A stretch of 64,000 bases of DNA from Ferruginibacter sp. (GTDB lineage Bacteria; Bacteroidota; Bacteroidia; Chitinophagales; Chitinophagaceae), in assembly GCA_025963635.1 (NCBI GenBank), contig JAOQAK010000047.1, positions 1 to 64,000 on the forward strand. Reading direction: 5' to 3'. The notes under the pieces were generated by a model. It was not told the DNA's origin, searched no databases, and saw only the letters and a program-made list of their open reading frames with translations. Positions 46,048-55,317 of this stretch are shown here, piece by piece (the stretch's first letter is position 1; each line of letters begins with the position of its first letter). The translations under genes and the position numbers were made by a program.

Positions 46048-48282
46048 CTATTTCAATTCAGCTACCGTGCCGTCCAGGTAAGCGGAAAAACTATTGAGTG
46101 TTGCGGCTGCTATATCAACCTGCTCCTGCGCTTCTTTCCAGTTGCGTTGCTCAATTGCTTCACGAATGCCAGGCAGAGTTTTTACTCCATATCCCGTGTA
46201 AAACCCGGGCGCATATACTGCATGCCTGTACCAGCCGCGACGTGGTAAGCCATCTTTGGTAAGCAGCACCTGTTCTGCCCTGTATAATTTCTTATTGAGT
46301 TCTGTTTTCATCGCCGGTGAAAGGGTATTGTTGCGCATGGCGTCGCTCAATGCATTGGTGGATTTCTCCATGGTAAGCATGGCATTTTGTAAAGAAGAAA
46401 AATTTAAGAACGGCACTTCGGTCTTGATGGTGGGCGCCAACAAAGGTTCATTCACTTTGTTAGCAATGGCGTAGTATTTTTCATTGATGAGCTGGTTTTC
46501 GACCGAGGTATTCTCCCTCATTTCATCTGCCAGCGCAATTACTTCAGTAACATATTTGCTGATGGTCTTTTGCAGGTTGCGGTAATCGAAAGGAAGTATT
46601 GCCGCATCCGCAAAACGAAGCGTAGTATGGCCAGCAGTTTTCGCCAGCACCACACCATATTCAAAGGTTGGATCTTTAAATCGTTTGTACAGGTCGTATG
46701 AATCATAAATAGAATGGTATTCTCCCCCTTCATCTTCGCCACCAAAACCGAGGTTGAGAGAAGGGATTCCAATATGTTGTGCAAAGGGAGAAAAATCTGA
46801 ACCCGATCCCAGTGCCGCCAGCGTAAAAGTTCTTTTAGCAAGCAATTCTTTTTTGATTTTGGAAGATGCTGCACCAATAATATCCACTGAACGCTTTCTA
46901 TCAAAAACGCTCACTTTTTTTTCAGGGTCATTGATCGATTGAATGATTTCGGTAAATGCCGGCTCCAGTGCCTGCGATCCACCGGCGTCTAAAAACCCCC
47001 TGCCGTTGCCATCGGAATTAATATACAATACCGCTTTTTGCTGCAATTCATCGGCATGAAATTCCACCCACTCAGTGGAACCGAGCAATCCAGGTTCTTC
47101 GCCATCCCAGGCACAATACAAAATGGTTCGGGCGGGCTTCCATCCCGATTTAACCATCTCTCCCATCGATCTTGCCTCTTCCATCATTGCTGCCAGTCCG
47201 CTCAACGGATCGCCTGCCCCGTTTACCCATGCATCATGATGGTTTCCCCTGAGAATCCATTCATCGGGAAAAGAAGCGCCTTTCAGTTTTGCAATTACAT
47301 TATACAATGGCCTGATCTGCCAGTCGAAATCGAGTTTTAAATGAATTTTATTGCGGCTGGGACCAGCATGGTAAGTAATGGGCAAACCGCCTCGCCATTC
47401 TGCAGGAACAACTGGTCCTTCCAGCGCTTCCAAAAAAGGTTGCGCATCTCCATAACTGACAGGGATCACCGGGATCTTTAATAAATTGGCTGCATCTTTC
47501 CGATCGAGCCGCTTTGCATCCCTGGTAGCGCCGATGCCGGGTGTTAACGGATCGCCCGGGTAGATCGGCATATCTTCAACAGAACCCCTTTGTGCCCCGA
47601 ACGGCGGACGGAACGGCCCCTTGGGATACACATCGCCCCTGAAATAACCATCTTCCTTTGGATCGCTATAAATGATACAACCAATGGCGCCATGTTCCTG
47701 GGCAACTTTGGGCTTAATTCCCCGCCAGCTTTGGCCGTATTTTGCAATCACAATTTTCCCTTTCACATCAATTCCCATCCTGGCTAATTTTTCATAATCA
47801 GCCGGCACACCATAATTAACAAAAACCAGTTCCCCGGTTACATCCCCATCGGCACTCCAACAATTATAAACAGGTAATTGCTGGGCCAACTGGCCGGAAG
47901 TGGCGTCTTCTTTCAAAGCAGGTTCCTGTAAAGAAGCTTTAAAATTGCGGGTTCCCGTCATTTCCAGCAGCCTTGTTTTCGGCGTAGGAAATAAAACATA
48001 AAAGTTTTCAATCGCAGCATCATAGCCCCAGCTTTTAAATTTTCCGAGAATGTACTCAGCATTTGCTTTTCCGCCCGGAGACCCAACATGGTGGGGAACC
48101 GCAGACATTTCTTTTATATACTGCCCAACATTGTTCGCACTAAGATTAGTGTCGAATTTTTTTTCATTCACATCGCGGGCATCCAAACCAATTCTGTCAA
48201 GCACAGCAGGAGCGTTGGTTTGAGCGTAAGAAGCAATAAGGTTGAAGAAGAAAATAATAGATAGAAAGCGCTTATTTCTCAT
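46048..48282 (-). CDS. M28 family metallopeptidase, glutamate carboxypeptidase II-like
   Basis: The 744-residue protein has a signal peptide (M-R-N-K-R-F-L-S-I-I-F-F-F ending S-Y-A-Q) and the three-domain layout of PSMA/transferrin-receptor-like peptidases. A PA domain (about 130-290) is followed by the M28 catalytic domain and a C-terminal dimerisation domain (about 590-730). The zinc ligands and catalytic residues are present in order: H-H-D-A-W (His and general region), G-A-G-D-P-L-S-G (bridging Asp), D-G-E-E-P-G-L-L-G (catalytic Glu-Glu), and E-Y-H-S-I-Y-D (last His). It probably removes C-terminal acidic residues or dipeptides from peptides in the periplasm. It is monocistronic with no obvious partner. 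Confidence 0.93.
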   Translation of the reverse strand: MRNKRFLSIIFFFNLIASYAQTNAPAVLDRIGLDARDVNEKKFDTNLSANNVGQYIKEMSAVPHHVGSPGGKANAEYILGKFKSWGYDAAIENFYVLFPTPKTRLLEMTGTRNFKASLQEPALKEDATSGQLAQQLPVYNCWSADGDVTGELVFVNYGVPADYEKLARMGIDVKGKIVIAKYGQSWRGIKPKVAQEHGAIGCIIYSDPKEDGYFRGDVYPKGPFRPPFGAQRGSVEDMPIYPGDPLTPGIGATRDAKRLDRKDAANLLKIPVIPVSYGDAQPFLEALEGPVVPAEWRGGLPITYHAGPSRNKIHLKLDFDWQIRPLYNVIAKLKGASFPDEWILRGNHHDAWVNGAGDPLSGLAAMMEEARSMGEMVKSGWKPARTILYCAWDGEEPGLLGSTEWVEFHADELQQKAVLYINSDGNGRGFLDAGGSQALEPAFTEIIQSINDPEKKVSVFDRKRSVDIIGAASSKIKKELLAKRTFTLAALGSGSDFSPFAQHIGIPSLNLGFGGEDEGGEYHSIYDSYDLYKRFKDPTFEYGVVLAKTAGHTTLRFADAAILPFDYRNLQKTISKYVTEVIALADEMRENTSVENQLINEKYYAIANKVNEPLLAPTIKTEVPFLNFSSLQNAMLTMEKSTNALSDAMRNNTLSPAMKTELNKKLYRAEQVLLTKDGLPRRGWYRHAVYAPGFYTGYGVKTLPGIREAIEQRNWKEAQEQVDIAAATLNSFSAYLDGTVAELK

Positions 48283-48719
48283 GTAGATTATTTGATGATA
48301 TAGGTTTAAAGCTAAATAGAAGTTTTGCTTTTACAATATTATTGATTAAACCGAGTATAATGATTTTTTAGCTGAAACTATTGTGAAGTGCATGGGCAAA
48401 AGGCTATTACGCCTATGTTCTTTATTATGTTGCTGATGGATAAAGTTGTTCCGAAATTATAAAATATGGAAAACCAGTTCGACGCTCTCATTATGATATC
48501 GGCACCACAACAGAAATAATCACCCGTTAAATTTTAAAATATATTTTTTCATTCTGACAATTATATTCGAAGGAGAGCAAACTTTTTTCCAGAACAGCTG
48601 TTTCCAGGAGCCCGTTGTGGTGGAAATTGGCTTTAAAATATCATATGTCCGTTATTTGCAATACCAATTAACTGCTGTTGTTCTCATGGGATTTAAAAAA
48701 ATAATCTCTATTTTACAGG
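48283..48719. other. Intergenic region, no gene seen
   Basis: This 437-bp AT-rich gap lies between the divergent peptidase and response-regulator genes. I see no ORF, repeat array or terminator in it. It must carry two promoters. Confidence 0.4.
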
Positions 48720-49166
48720 ATGATTTCTTATCCAATAAATCTGCTTTTGGCAGATGATGATAATGATGATTGCCTTCTCTTCCGGGAAGCACTGGAAGAA
48801 TTACCGCTGCCGACTAATCTTACGACAGTTAACGACGGAGAGCATCTGATGCAACTATTGGCAGACGGCACAAAAACACTGCCGGCGATGCTTTTTCTTG
48901 ATTTGAATATGCCCCGGAAAAATGGCCTGGAATGCCTCACCGAAATCAGGCTGAATAAAAAATTAAAAGATCTGCCCGTGATAATTTATTCCACTTCTTT
49001 CGACAGTGAAATGGTGAAATTGCTTTACAATCATGGTGCCCGGTTTTACATAAGAAAGCCCGCTGAATTTTCAAAACTCAAAAAAGTAATCGGTGACGCT
49101 ATTATGCTTACTATGGAAAATGTTTTTTTTAGACCGGCAATAGAAAATTTTATATTACAACCCTAA
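48720..49166 (+). CDS. Single-domain response regulator
   Basis: The 148-residue receiver has no output domain (CheY/Rcp1-like). The acidic pocket is L-L-A-D-D-D-N-D-D, the phospho-acceptor Asp61 is in L-F-L-D-L-N-M-P, and the conserved Lys is in Y-I-R-K-P-A. Such receivers signal by protein contact or act in phosphorelays. It lies 12 bp before the multi-PAS kinase gene on the same strand, so the two probably form a pair, the kinase phosphorylating this receiver. Confidence 0.92.
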   Translation: MISYPINLLLADDDNDDCLLFREALEELPLPTNLTTVNDGEHLMQLLADGTKTLPAMLFLDLNMPRKNGLECLTEIRLNKKLKDLPVIIYSTSFDSEMVKLLYNHGARFYIRKPAEFSKLKKVIGDAIMLTMENVFFRPAIENFILQP

Positions 49167-49178
49167 ACAATAATACCC

Positions 49179-52100
49179 ATGAGCTTGATGGCCATTGATC
49201 AAAATTTCCGGTTCCTGACAGGCGGTGGCGAAATGGGAGTACTCACCCGTGAAAAGGATTGGAGCCAAAATCCAGTGGGCCCTGTAGAGGATTGGCCGCA
49301 AAGTTTGCGGACTACATTGAGCATCATCCTGAATTCCAGGTTCCCGATGTTTTTATGGTGGGGGCCCGAATTGATTTGCTTTTACAACGACGCTTATCGT
49401 CCCAGCCTGGGGCAAAATGGAAAGCATCCTGCTATCTTAGGACAAAGGGCGGAGGACGCATGGCCTGAAATATGGCATATCATTAAACCCCTCATTGACC
49501 AGGTACTCGAAGGTGGTGAAGCCACCTGGAGTGAAGACCAGTTAATACCCATTTACCGGAATGGGAAATTGGAAGACGTGTATTGGACTTTCAGCTATAG
49601 TCCCGTTTGCGATGAGTCAGGTCAAGTGGCAGGTGTGTTGGTAACCTGTAGTGAAACCACTGAAAAAGTAAACAGCCTTAAAATTTTAGAAAAAAGCAAC
49701 CGGCGCTATTTTGACCAAATTATGCAAGCCCCGATCGCAATATGTATTTTTCGCGGAAAGGAGCATATTGTAGAAATCGCTAACCAGCAAATGTTGCTCT
49801 TTTGGGATAAAACAGCCGCCCAGGTAATCAACAAACCCATTTTTGAAAGCTTACCCGAAGCCAGGGGGCAGGGGCTCGAACAATTATTGGACCGTGTATT
49901 CATCACGGGGCAAAAATATGTTGCCAACGAACGGCCGGTTGATCTGTTCCGGAATGGCAGCCTTGAAACCGTTTACGTCAATTTTATTTACGAAGCATTA
50001 AAAGAACCCGATGATACTATCAACGGCGTGGTAGCCATCTGCTCAGATGTGACCCTGCAGGTAATGGCAAGGAAAAAAATTGAGGAAAGTGAAAAAAAGT
50101 TTCGTAATACCGTAATACAGGCCCCATTGGGCATCACCATTTTACAAGGTCCCCTGTTTATTGTTGAAATGGCCAACAACACTTATCTCCAGCTTGTTGA
50201 CAAGAAGGAAACCGATTTTGTAGGGAGGCCATTATTCGAATCTTTGCCGGAAGTGAAGCAGTCAATAGAACCCATACTCCGCGATGTTTTACAAACCGGC
50301 GTTGCTTTCAATGCGGCAGAATTTCCGGTAACGCTAACCCGGGTTGGCATACAGCAACTAACCTATTTCAATATGGTTTATCATCCCTTGCGGGAAGATA
50401 ACGGGAAGATTGCAGGTATCATCGTAGTGGCTACAGAAGTAACGGAGCTGGTGAGAGCAAAACATTCCCTGGCGGAAAGCGAAAATCAATTCAGGCACCT
50501 CGTTACACAGTCGCCCGTTGCCATGACGGTTGTCCGTGGAAAGGATTTCATCATTGAGATGGCTAACAAAGTAATGTTTAGAAACGTCTGGAGAAAAAAA
50601 GAAAGCGAGGTTTTAGGAAAAAGTATTTTGGAAGTTTTCCCCGAATTGCAGGAGCAAAAATATCCTGAATTGCTCAACGAGGTATACACCACAGGCAAAA
50701 TTCACCGCGAAATGGAATCAGTTGCCTACGTTGAGGGAAATGATGGCAGGCGAAAATTTTACCTGGATTATCAATATGCCCCATTGCTGGAGCCGGATGG
50801 TTCCATCTCCGGGATAATGATTACGGTAAATGATGTGACCGAAAAAGTAGTAGCTCGCGAAAAAGTGGAAGAAAGCGAAAAACGCTTTCGAACTATAGCG
50901 GACAGTGCCCCTGTGTTAATATGGATGTCAGGCATTGATAAAGGCTGCAGTTTTTTTAATAAAGCCTGGCTTATGTTTACCGGACGCACAATGGAAGAAG
51001 AATCAGGCAATGGCTGGGCGCAAGGCGTGCACCCGGATGACCTGGACAGGTGCATGGACATTTATGTTCAGTCTTCTGATCGCCGGGAAGAGTTTTACAT
51101 GGAGTACCGGCTTATGAGGCATGATGGTGAATACCGGTGGATCTCAAATAAAGGTATCCCCAGGTTTACTTTGGACGGAATATTTGAAGGCTATATCGGT
51201 GCCTGCATGGATATTCATGAACGCACCATTATCCAGCAAAAATTAAAGAAAAATGAAGAAAAATTAAACCTTGTAATTGATGCAAGTGATCTGGGTACCT
51301 GGGAATTGAATGTAAAAACATTTAAAGTGAAATGTTCCGACAGGTACCTTCAAATTTTTGGTTATTCCAAACAAACCGATATAACGCATCAACAGTTACT
51401 CAGTCATATTCACCCGGATGACTTAGCTACAAGGGAGCAAGCGCTTCAGCGGGCCTTTGTTACCGGCGTTCTTCATTATAAGGTAAGATTAATATGGAAT
51501 GATGGATCGATTCATTGGGTTGAAAAAAAAGGAAAAATTTTGTATGATGAATCAAACCAACCCGTTTTATTGATTGGCACTTTGCTTGACATCACGGAAG
51601 AACAATATTACCAGCAGAAATTACAGGATCGTGAACAGAAGTTCAGGTTACTGGCAGATTCTATGCCGCAACATATCTGGACGGCAGACCCGGAAGGGAA
51701 CTTAAATTATTTCAACCAGTCGGTATTTAGTTATTCCGGGCTTTCACCCGAGCAGTTGGAAAGAGACGGCTGGATCCAGATTGTACATCCTGATGACAGG
51801 GAAGAAAATATAAGGGCCTGGCTAAAGGCAATTAACTCCGGCGAAGATTTTTTGCTGGAACACCGCTTTCGCAGGTTCGACGGAGAATACCGGTGGCAAC
51901 TCAGCAGGGCCATCCCCCAAAAAAATGCCGAAGGAAATATTCAAATGTGGGTAGGCACCAGTACTGACGTACAGGATCAAAAAACATTTACCAATGAACT
52001 GGAACGGCAGGTGCGGGAACGTACCGCTGAACTGGAACAAAAAAATCGCGAGCTGCAAACAATGAATACCGAATTACAATCTTTTGCCTATGTTTCCAGT

Positions 52101-52796
52101 CATGATTTGCAGGAACCCTTGCGAAAAATTCAAACTTTTTCCACAATAATCGTCGACAAAGAAGAGCAAAATTTATCTGAGAAAGGAAGGGACTATTTCC
52201 ACAGAATGCAGGAAGCAGCAAAAAGAATGCAAACACTTATTGAAGACCTGCTCGCCTATTCACGCACCAACACCACCGAACGTGTTTTTGAACACGTGGA
52301 CCTTACTAAAATTATAGAGGAGGTAAAAACAGAACTGAAGGAAGACATTCAAGGAAAAAACGCCGTTATCGAAAGTGGTCAGCTGTGTGCAGCCAATATC
52401 ATTCCATTCCAATTCAAGCAGCTGGTTCACAATCTTATCGGCAATGCACTTAAATTCTCAAAGCCCGGGGAGCCACCGCACATTATACTAGCCAGTAAAA
52501 TAATGGAAGGCAGCCGTTTGCAAATTCCGGAACTTTCGCCCGATCAATATTATTGCCACCTGTCTATCACCGATAACGGGATTGGCTTTGACCCGCAATA
52601 CAAAGACCGCATCTTCCAGGTATTTCAGCGCCTACATGGAAAAGATGAATACAAAGGCACAGGGATCGGACTTGCGATTGTAAAAAAAATCGTGGAAAAT
52701 CACCACGGGTTGATCAGGGCCAGCGGCGAATTGCATAAAGGCGCCAGGTTTGATATCTACTTACCAGAACCTTCAGACAAGAAGTATAAAAGCTAA
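49179..52796 (+). CDS. Multi-PAS soluble sensor histidine kinase
   Basis: The 1205-residue protein has no membrane helices. An unusual first PAS-like domain (F-L-T-G-G-G-E-M-G, W-W-G-P-E-L) is followed by three similar PAS domains that share Q-A/S-P-x-A/G-I/M-x-x-x-R/Q-G. Three PAS_3-type domains come next (for example H-P-D-D-L-D-R and G-E-Y-R-W with W-V-G-T-S-T-D). A coiled coil then leads to HisKA with His975 in V-S-S-H-D-L-Q-E-P and to HATPase_c (N-L-I-G-N-A-L-K-F, D-N-G-I-G-F, G-T-G-I-G-L-A-I). The first ~560 residues look like repeated duplication of one PAS type. It starts 12 bp after a single-domain response regulator, its likely partner. Cytoplasmic signal; ligand unknown. Confidence 0.93.
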   Translation: MSLMAIDQNFRFLTGGGEMGVLTREKDWSQNPVGPVEDWPQSLRTTLSIILNSRFPMFLWWGPELICFYNDAYRPSLGQNGKHPAILGQRAEDAWPEIWHIIKPLIDQVLEGGEATWSEDQLIPIYRNGKLEDVYWTFSYSPVCDESGQVAGVLVTCSETTEKVNSLKILEKSNRRYFDQIMQAPIAICIFRGKEHIVEIANQQMLLFWDKTAAQVINKPIFESLPEARGQGLEQLLDRVFITGQKYVANERPVDLFRNGSLETVYVNFIYEALKEPDDTINGVVAICSDVTLQVMARKKIEESEKKFRNTVIQAPLGITILQGPLFIVEMANNTYLQLVDKKETDFVGRPLFESLPEVKQSIEPILRDVLQTGVAFNAAEFPVTLTRVGIQQLTYFNMVYHPLREDNGKIAGIIVVATEVTELVRAKHSLAESENQFRHLVTQSPVAMTVVRGKDFIIEMANKVMFRNVWRKKESEVLGKSILEVFPELQEQKYPELLNEVYTTGKIHREMESVAYVEGNDGRRKFYLDYQYAPLLEPDGSISGIMITVNDVTEKVVAREKVEESEKRFRTIADSAPVLIWMSGIDKGCSFFNKAWLMFTGRTMEEESGNGWAQGVHPDDLDRCMDIYVQSSDRREEFYMEYRLMRHDGEYRWISNKGIPRFTLDGIFEGYIGACMDIHERTIIQQKLKKNEEKLNLVIDASDLGTWELNVKTFKVKCSDRYLQIFGYSKQTDITHQQLLSHIHPDDLATREQALQRAFVTGVLHYKVRLIWNDGSIHWVEKKGKILYDESNQPVLLIGTLLDITEEQYYQQKLQDREQKFRLLADSMPQHIWTADPEGNLNYFNQSVFSYSGLSPEQLERDGWIQIVHPDDREENIRAWLKAINSGEDFLLEHRFRRFDGEYRWQLSRAIPQKNAEGNIQMWVGTSTDVQDQKTFTNELERQVRERTAELEQKNRELQTMNTELQSFAYVSSHDLQEPLRKIQTFSTIIVDKEEQNLSEKGRDYFHRMQEAAKRMQTLIEDLLAYSRTNTTERVFEHVDLTKIIEEVKTELKEDIQGKNAVIESGQLCAANIIPFQFKQLVHNLIGNALKFSKPGEPPHIILASKIMEGSRLQIPELSPDQYYCHLSITDNGIGFDPQYKDRIFQVFQRLHGKDEYKGTGIGLAIVKKIVENHHGLIRASGELHKGARFDIYLPEPSDKKYKS

Positions 52797-52894
52797 TACG
52801 AATCGTCAAGTGTAAATAGGGTAAAAAGTTTTTTATGGTTGATTGTAATCTACAAGTTTAGGTTTTACCCGGCAGTCCTCTGCGGAACATCAAA

Positions 52895-53764
52895 CTACCC
52901 GTTTACGATTTCACCTCCATTTGGGTGAAGCACCTGCCCTGTTATATAAGATGCATCTTCACTTGCCAAAAATAAATAAGAAGGCGCCACTTCCACCGGT
53001 TCGCCGGCCCGTTTCATTGGTGCATCACTGCCGTGTTTCGCAACTTTCTCCGGTTTAAAACTTGAAGCAATCAACGGCGTCCAAATAGGACCGGGCGCTA
53101 CGGCATTTACCCTGATGCCTTTTTCAACCAGGTTAGTCGCAAGACTTCTTGTGAATGACACGATTGCACCCTTGGTAGCAGCATAATCCATTAAAGCAGG
53201 ACTTCCCCGGTAAGCCGTAACAGAACTGCTGTTAATGATGCTGCTTCCCTGCTTCATATGAGGCAGCGCAGCTTTGGTGATCCAAAACATAGAGAATACA
53301 TTCGTGGTAAAAGTTTTGACCAGTTGCTCCGTTGAAATTCCTTCGAGGTCTTTGCTTTCGTAGTGAATAGAAGCGTTGTTAACCAGGATGTCGATAGCGC
53401 CGAATTTTTTGATCGCCTTGGCGATGGCTGACTGGCAAAATTTCTCTTTCGTCAGATCGCCCGGAATGAGCAGGCAATTTCTTTTATAGTCTTCCGTAAT
53501 AATTCTTTCTGTGTCCTTTGCATCTGTATGCTCATTGAAGTATACAATAGCAATATCAGCACCCTCCTTTGCAAACAAAATGGCTACGGCTTTGCCTATA
53601 CCACTATCGCCACCGGTGATGAAAGCTATTTTGCCTTTCAATTTATTGCTGCCGGTAACGGAAGCATTGTCGGTAACCGGCACCGGATCCATTTTGGATT
53701 CAATACCGGGCCTTGACTGGTGCTGATCTTTGCGCAACTTCTTTTTTGGATTTGCTTTTTGCAT
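52895..53764 (-). CDS. SDR family oxidoreductase (general-stress type)
   Basis: The 289-residue SDR has a ~35-residue polar N-terminal extension ending in K-M-D-P-V-P. The cofactor loop T-G-G-D-S-G-I-G follows, then N-N-A-S, the catalytic Ser in I-I-N-S-S-S-V-T-A-Y and Tyr/Lys in D-Y-A-A-T-K-G-A. This set and extension match the YghA/GS39-like branch of SDRs often tied to stress and desiccation. NADP(H) is likely. It is divergent from the pyrophosphatase gene, 141 bp away. The substrate is unknown. Confidence 0.9.
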   Translation of the reverse strand: MQKANPKKKLRKDQHQSRPGIESKMDPVPVTDNASVTGSNKLKGKIAFITGGDSGIGKAVAILFAKEGADIAIVYFNEHTDAKDTERIITEDYKRNCLLIPGDLTKEKFCQSAIAKAIKKFGAIDILVNNASIHYESKDLEGISTEQLVKTFTTNVFSMFWITKAALPHMKQGSSIINSSSVTAYRGSPALMDYAATKGAIVSFTRSLATNLVEKGIRVNAVAPGPIWTPLIASSFKPEKVAKHGSDAPMKRAGEPVEVAPSYLFLASEDASYITGQVLHPNGGEIVNG

Positions 53765-53905
53765 ACCGCTGAGTAATGATTTGGATGAGATGATTTAAAC
53801 TGGCAATAAATATGCCACCGGAAATTGCGTTTCCGGGGAATGTATGTCAGCACCACTCCGGATTAAAGTGGCGCGGTTTTTTGAAAGTAAATACAAAGTT
53901 TATCT

Positions 53906-54394
53906 ATGAAAGAAGTAGAAGTAATCATCGAAACTCCCCGGGGCAGCGCTCAAAAATATAACTACGATCCGCAAACGAATTTTTTTAAGCTCAAAAAAAA
54001 TTTGCCCACCGGAATGGTATTTCCATACGACTTTGGATTTATTCCCAACACAAAAGGAGAAGATGGTGATCCGCTGGATGTATTGGTTATCTCGGAGTTT
54101 CAAAGCTTCCCGGGTTGCGTCATGTCGTGCAGGATCATTGGATGCATTAAAGCCAAACAAACAGAAAGTAAAAATGAGCAGGGTAAAATCCGGAATGACC
54201 GTTTTATTGCCATACCTGTGCAATCATTGGTCTTCGAAAAAGTCATAGATGTGAAAGATCTTCCAAAGAAATTTATGGATGAGCTTAAACAATTTTTCGT
54301 TTCATACAATCAATTGGAAGGTAAAAAGTTTGAGCCAATTGCTATTTCAAATTCAACTTCCTCCATAAAAATGATTCGGTATGACAATGGTTAG
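53906..54394 (+). CDS. ppa: Inorganic pyrophosphatase (family I), divergent
   Basis: The 162-residue family I pyrophosphatase hydrolyses PPi to drive biosynthesis. The core metal motif is intact, with Asp53, Asp55 and Asp58 in E-D-G-D-P-L-D-V-L-V, and E-T-P-R-G-S-A-Q-K-Y opens the fold. Two usual active-site positions differ: F-G-F-I-P replaces Y-G-F-I-P, and the strand before it carries Lys where the classic enzyme has Arg. It may be the cell's only such enzyme or a second, altered copy; the window cannot tell. Divergent from an SDR gene and 85 bp before the DUF421 gene. Confidence 0.85.
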   Translation: MKEVEVIIETPRGSAQKYNYDPQTNFFKLKKNLPTGMVFPYDFGFIPNTKGEDGDPLDVLVISEFQSFPGCVMSCRIIGCIKAKQTESKNEQGKIRNDRFIAIPVQSLVFEKVIDVKDLPKKFMDELKQFFVSYNQLEGKKFEPIAISNSTSSIKMIRYDNG

Positions 54395-54479
54395 TTTACT
54401 CCCCAATTCAAAAGGTATTTTGTGAATAAAATGAAAATGGAATTCGGTAGATACTTTACATTCATTTCAAAATAAAAAT

Positions 54480-54977
54480 ATGAACCAGCTGATTGAATTC
54501 TTTAGCGAGGATAAAGACCTCAATGCCTTACAAATGAGTTGCAGGGGAATAATTGTGTTTTTAGTAGCACTCCTGTTGATAAGAATATCTGGGAGGCGAT
54601 CTTTTGGCGTACGCACCCCGCTTGACAATATTATTGTTATTTTACTGGGAGCAATATTAAGCCGGGCAGTAGTAGGCGTGTCGCCATTTTGGGCGGTGAT
54701 ATGTACCAGTTTCGTGATCGTGCTGTTACACCGGCTTTTTGGCAGGCTGCTGTTAAACAGTAAAAACTTTGCTAAATTGGTTGAAGGAGAAAAAATAATT
54801 CTTTTTCGCAATGGACAGTTTCTTGAAGAAAATTTAAAGCGGGCAATACTGTGTAAAGAGGACATTATGCAAGGCGTCAGGAAATCCGGGTCGACGGAAA
54901 ATTTGCAGGAGATCGACAAAATTTACATCGAGCGAAATGGCGAAATTACCATGCTCAAAAAAAATAAAGAATCGTAA
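54480..54977 (+). CDS. DUF421 membrane protein (YetF-like)
   Basis: The 165-residue protein has three hydrophobic segments in the first ~90 residues. They include I-V-F-L-V-A-L-L-L-I-R-I-S-G-R-R-S-F, and the R-I-S-G-R-R pattern is diagnostic of DUF421. A small soluble YetF-type domain follows (K-L-V-E-G-E-K-I-I-L-F-R-N-G-Q-F). Family members sit in the inner membrane and have been linked to spore and stress physiology in Bacillus; the biochemical role is unknown. It follows ppa on the same strand with an 85-bp gap. Confidence 0.85.
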   Translation: MNQLIEFFSEDKDLNALQMSCRGIIVFLVALLLIRISGRRSFGVRTPLDNIIVILLGAILSRAVVGVSPFWAVICTSFVIVLLHRLFGRLLLNSKNFAKLVEGEKIILFRNGQFLEENLKRAILCKEDIMQGVRKSGSTENLQEIDKIYIERNGEITMLKKNKES

Positions 54978-55154
54978 TCATGCATTTAATCCCAACCAAC
55001 GTACGCTGCCCATTAGAACAACACTGCGCTTGTAAAATGCGAAAAAGATTGCTCATTTCTTTTATTTCGTGCAATTGTTTTCACATCTGAGATTGTACAT
55101 TCAATTGCAAAAAAAATGGCACGGTATTGATAGTTTAATTTAGTGTAAGATTAT

Positions 55155-55239
55155 CTGTTCAGGGGAGATTACAAAGAGAAATCTGAGAAATAAACCCAAT
55201 GAACTTGATTCCAGGTAATTCTGGACGTAAGGAAGACAG
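55155..55239 (+). ncRNA. TPP (thiamine pyrophosphate) riboswitch
   Basis: The conserved THI-box elements occur in order. A closing stem pairs ctgt (55155-55158) with acag (55236-55239). AGGGG follows at 55161, then a P3 stem agatt/aatct (55166-55170 with 55179-55183), CTGAGA at 55183-55188 and ACCC at 55194-55197. TGAACTTGAT and the GGTAAT loop follow, the latter inside a tccag/ctgga stem (55210-55224), then CGTAAGGAA. The only departures from the usual consensus are single-base changes (TGAACTTGAT for TGAACCTGAT, CGTAAGG for CGTAGGG). It binds TPP and normally represses thiamine genes. Here the downstream genes are a MidA-type methyltransferase and a CinA-like protein, with no thiamine gene in sight. 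Confidence 0.92.
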
Positions 55240-55249
55240 AGGTCACAAC

Positions 55250-55281
55250 AACCCCACGCTCACGCGTGGGGTTTATTTTTC
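55250..55281 (+). terminator. Terminator hairpin downstream of the TPP riboswitch
   Basis: aaccccacgc (55250-55259) and gcgtggggtt (55264-55273) pair perfectly over 10 bp with a tcac loop, followed by tatttttc. It starts 10 bp after the riboswitch and ends about 40 bp before the next start codon. This is the expected place for a TPP-controlled intrinsic terminator. Confidence 0.85.
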
Positions 55282-55317
55282 TAAAGAAATGGTACAGTTT
55301 TTAATTATTCTTAACCA

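Noticed and set aside
55250..55281. Hairpin considered as the terminator of the DUF421 gene
   Set aside because: It lies ~270 bp beyond that stop codon and 10 bp after the TPP aptamer, so riboswitch control explains it better.
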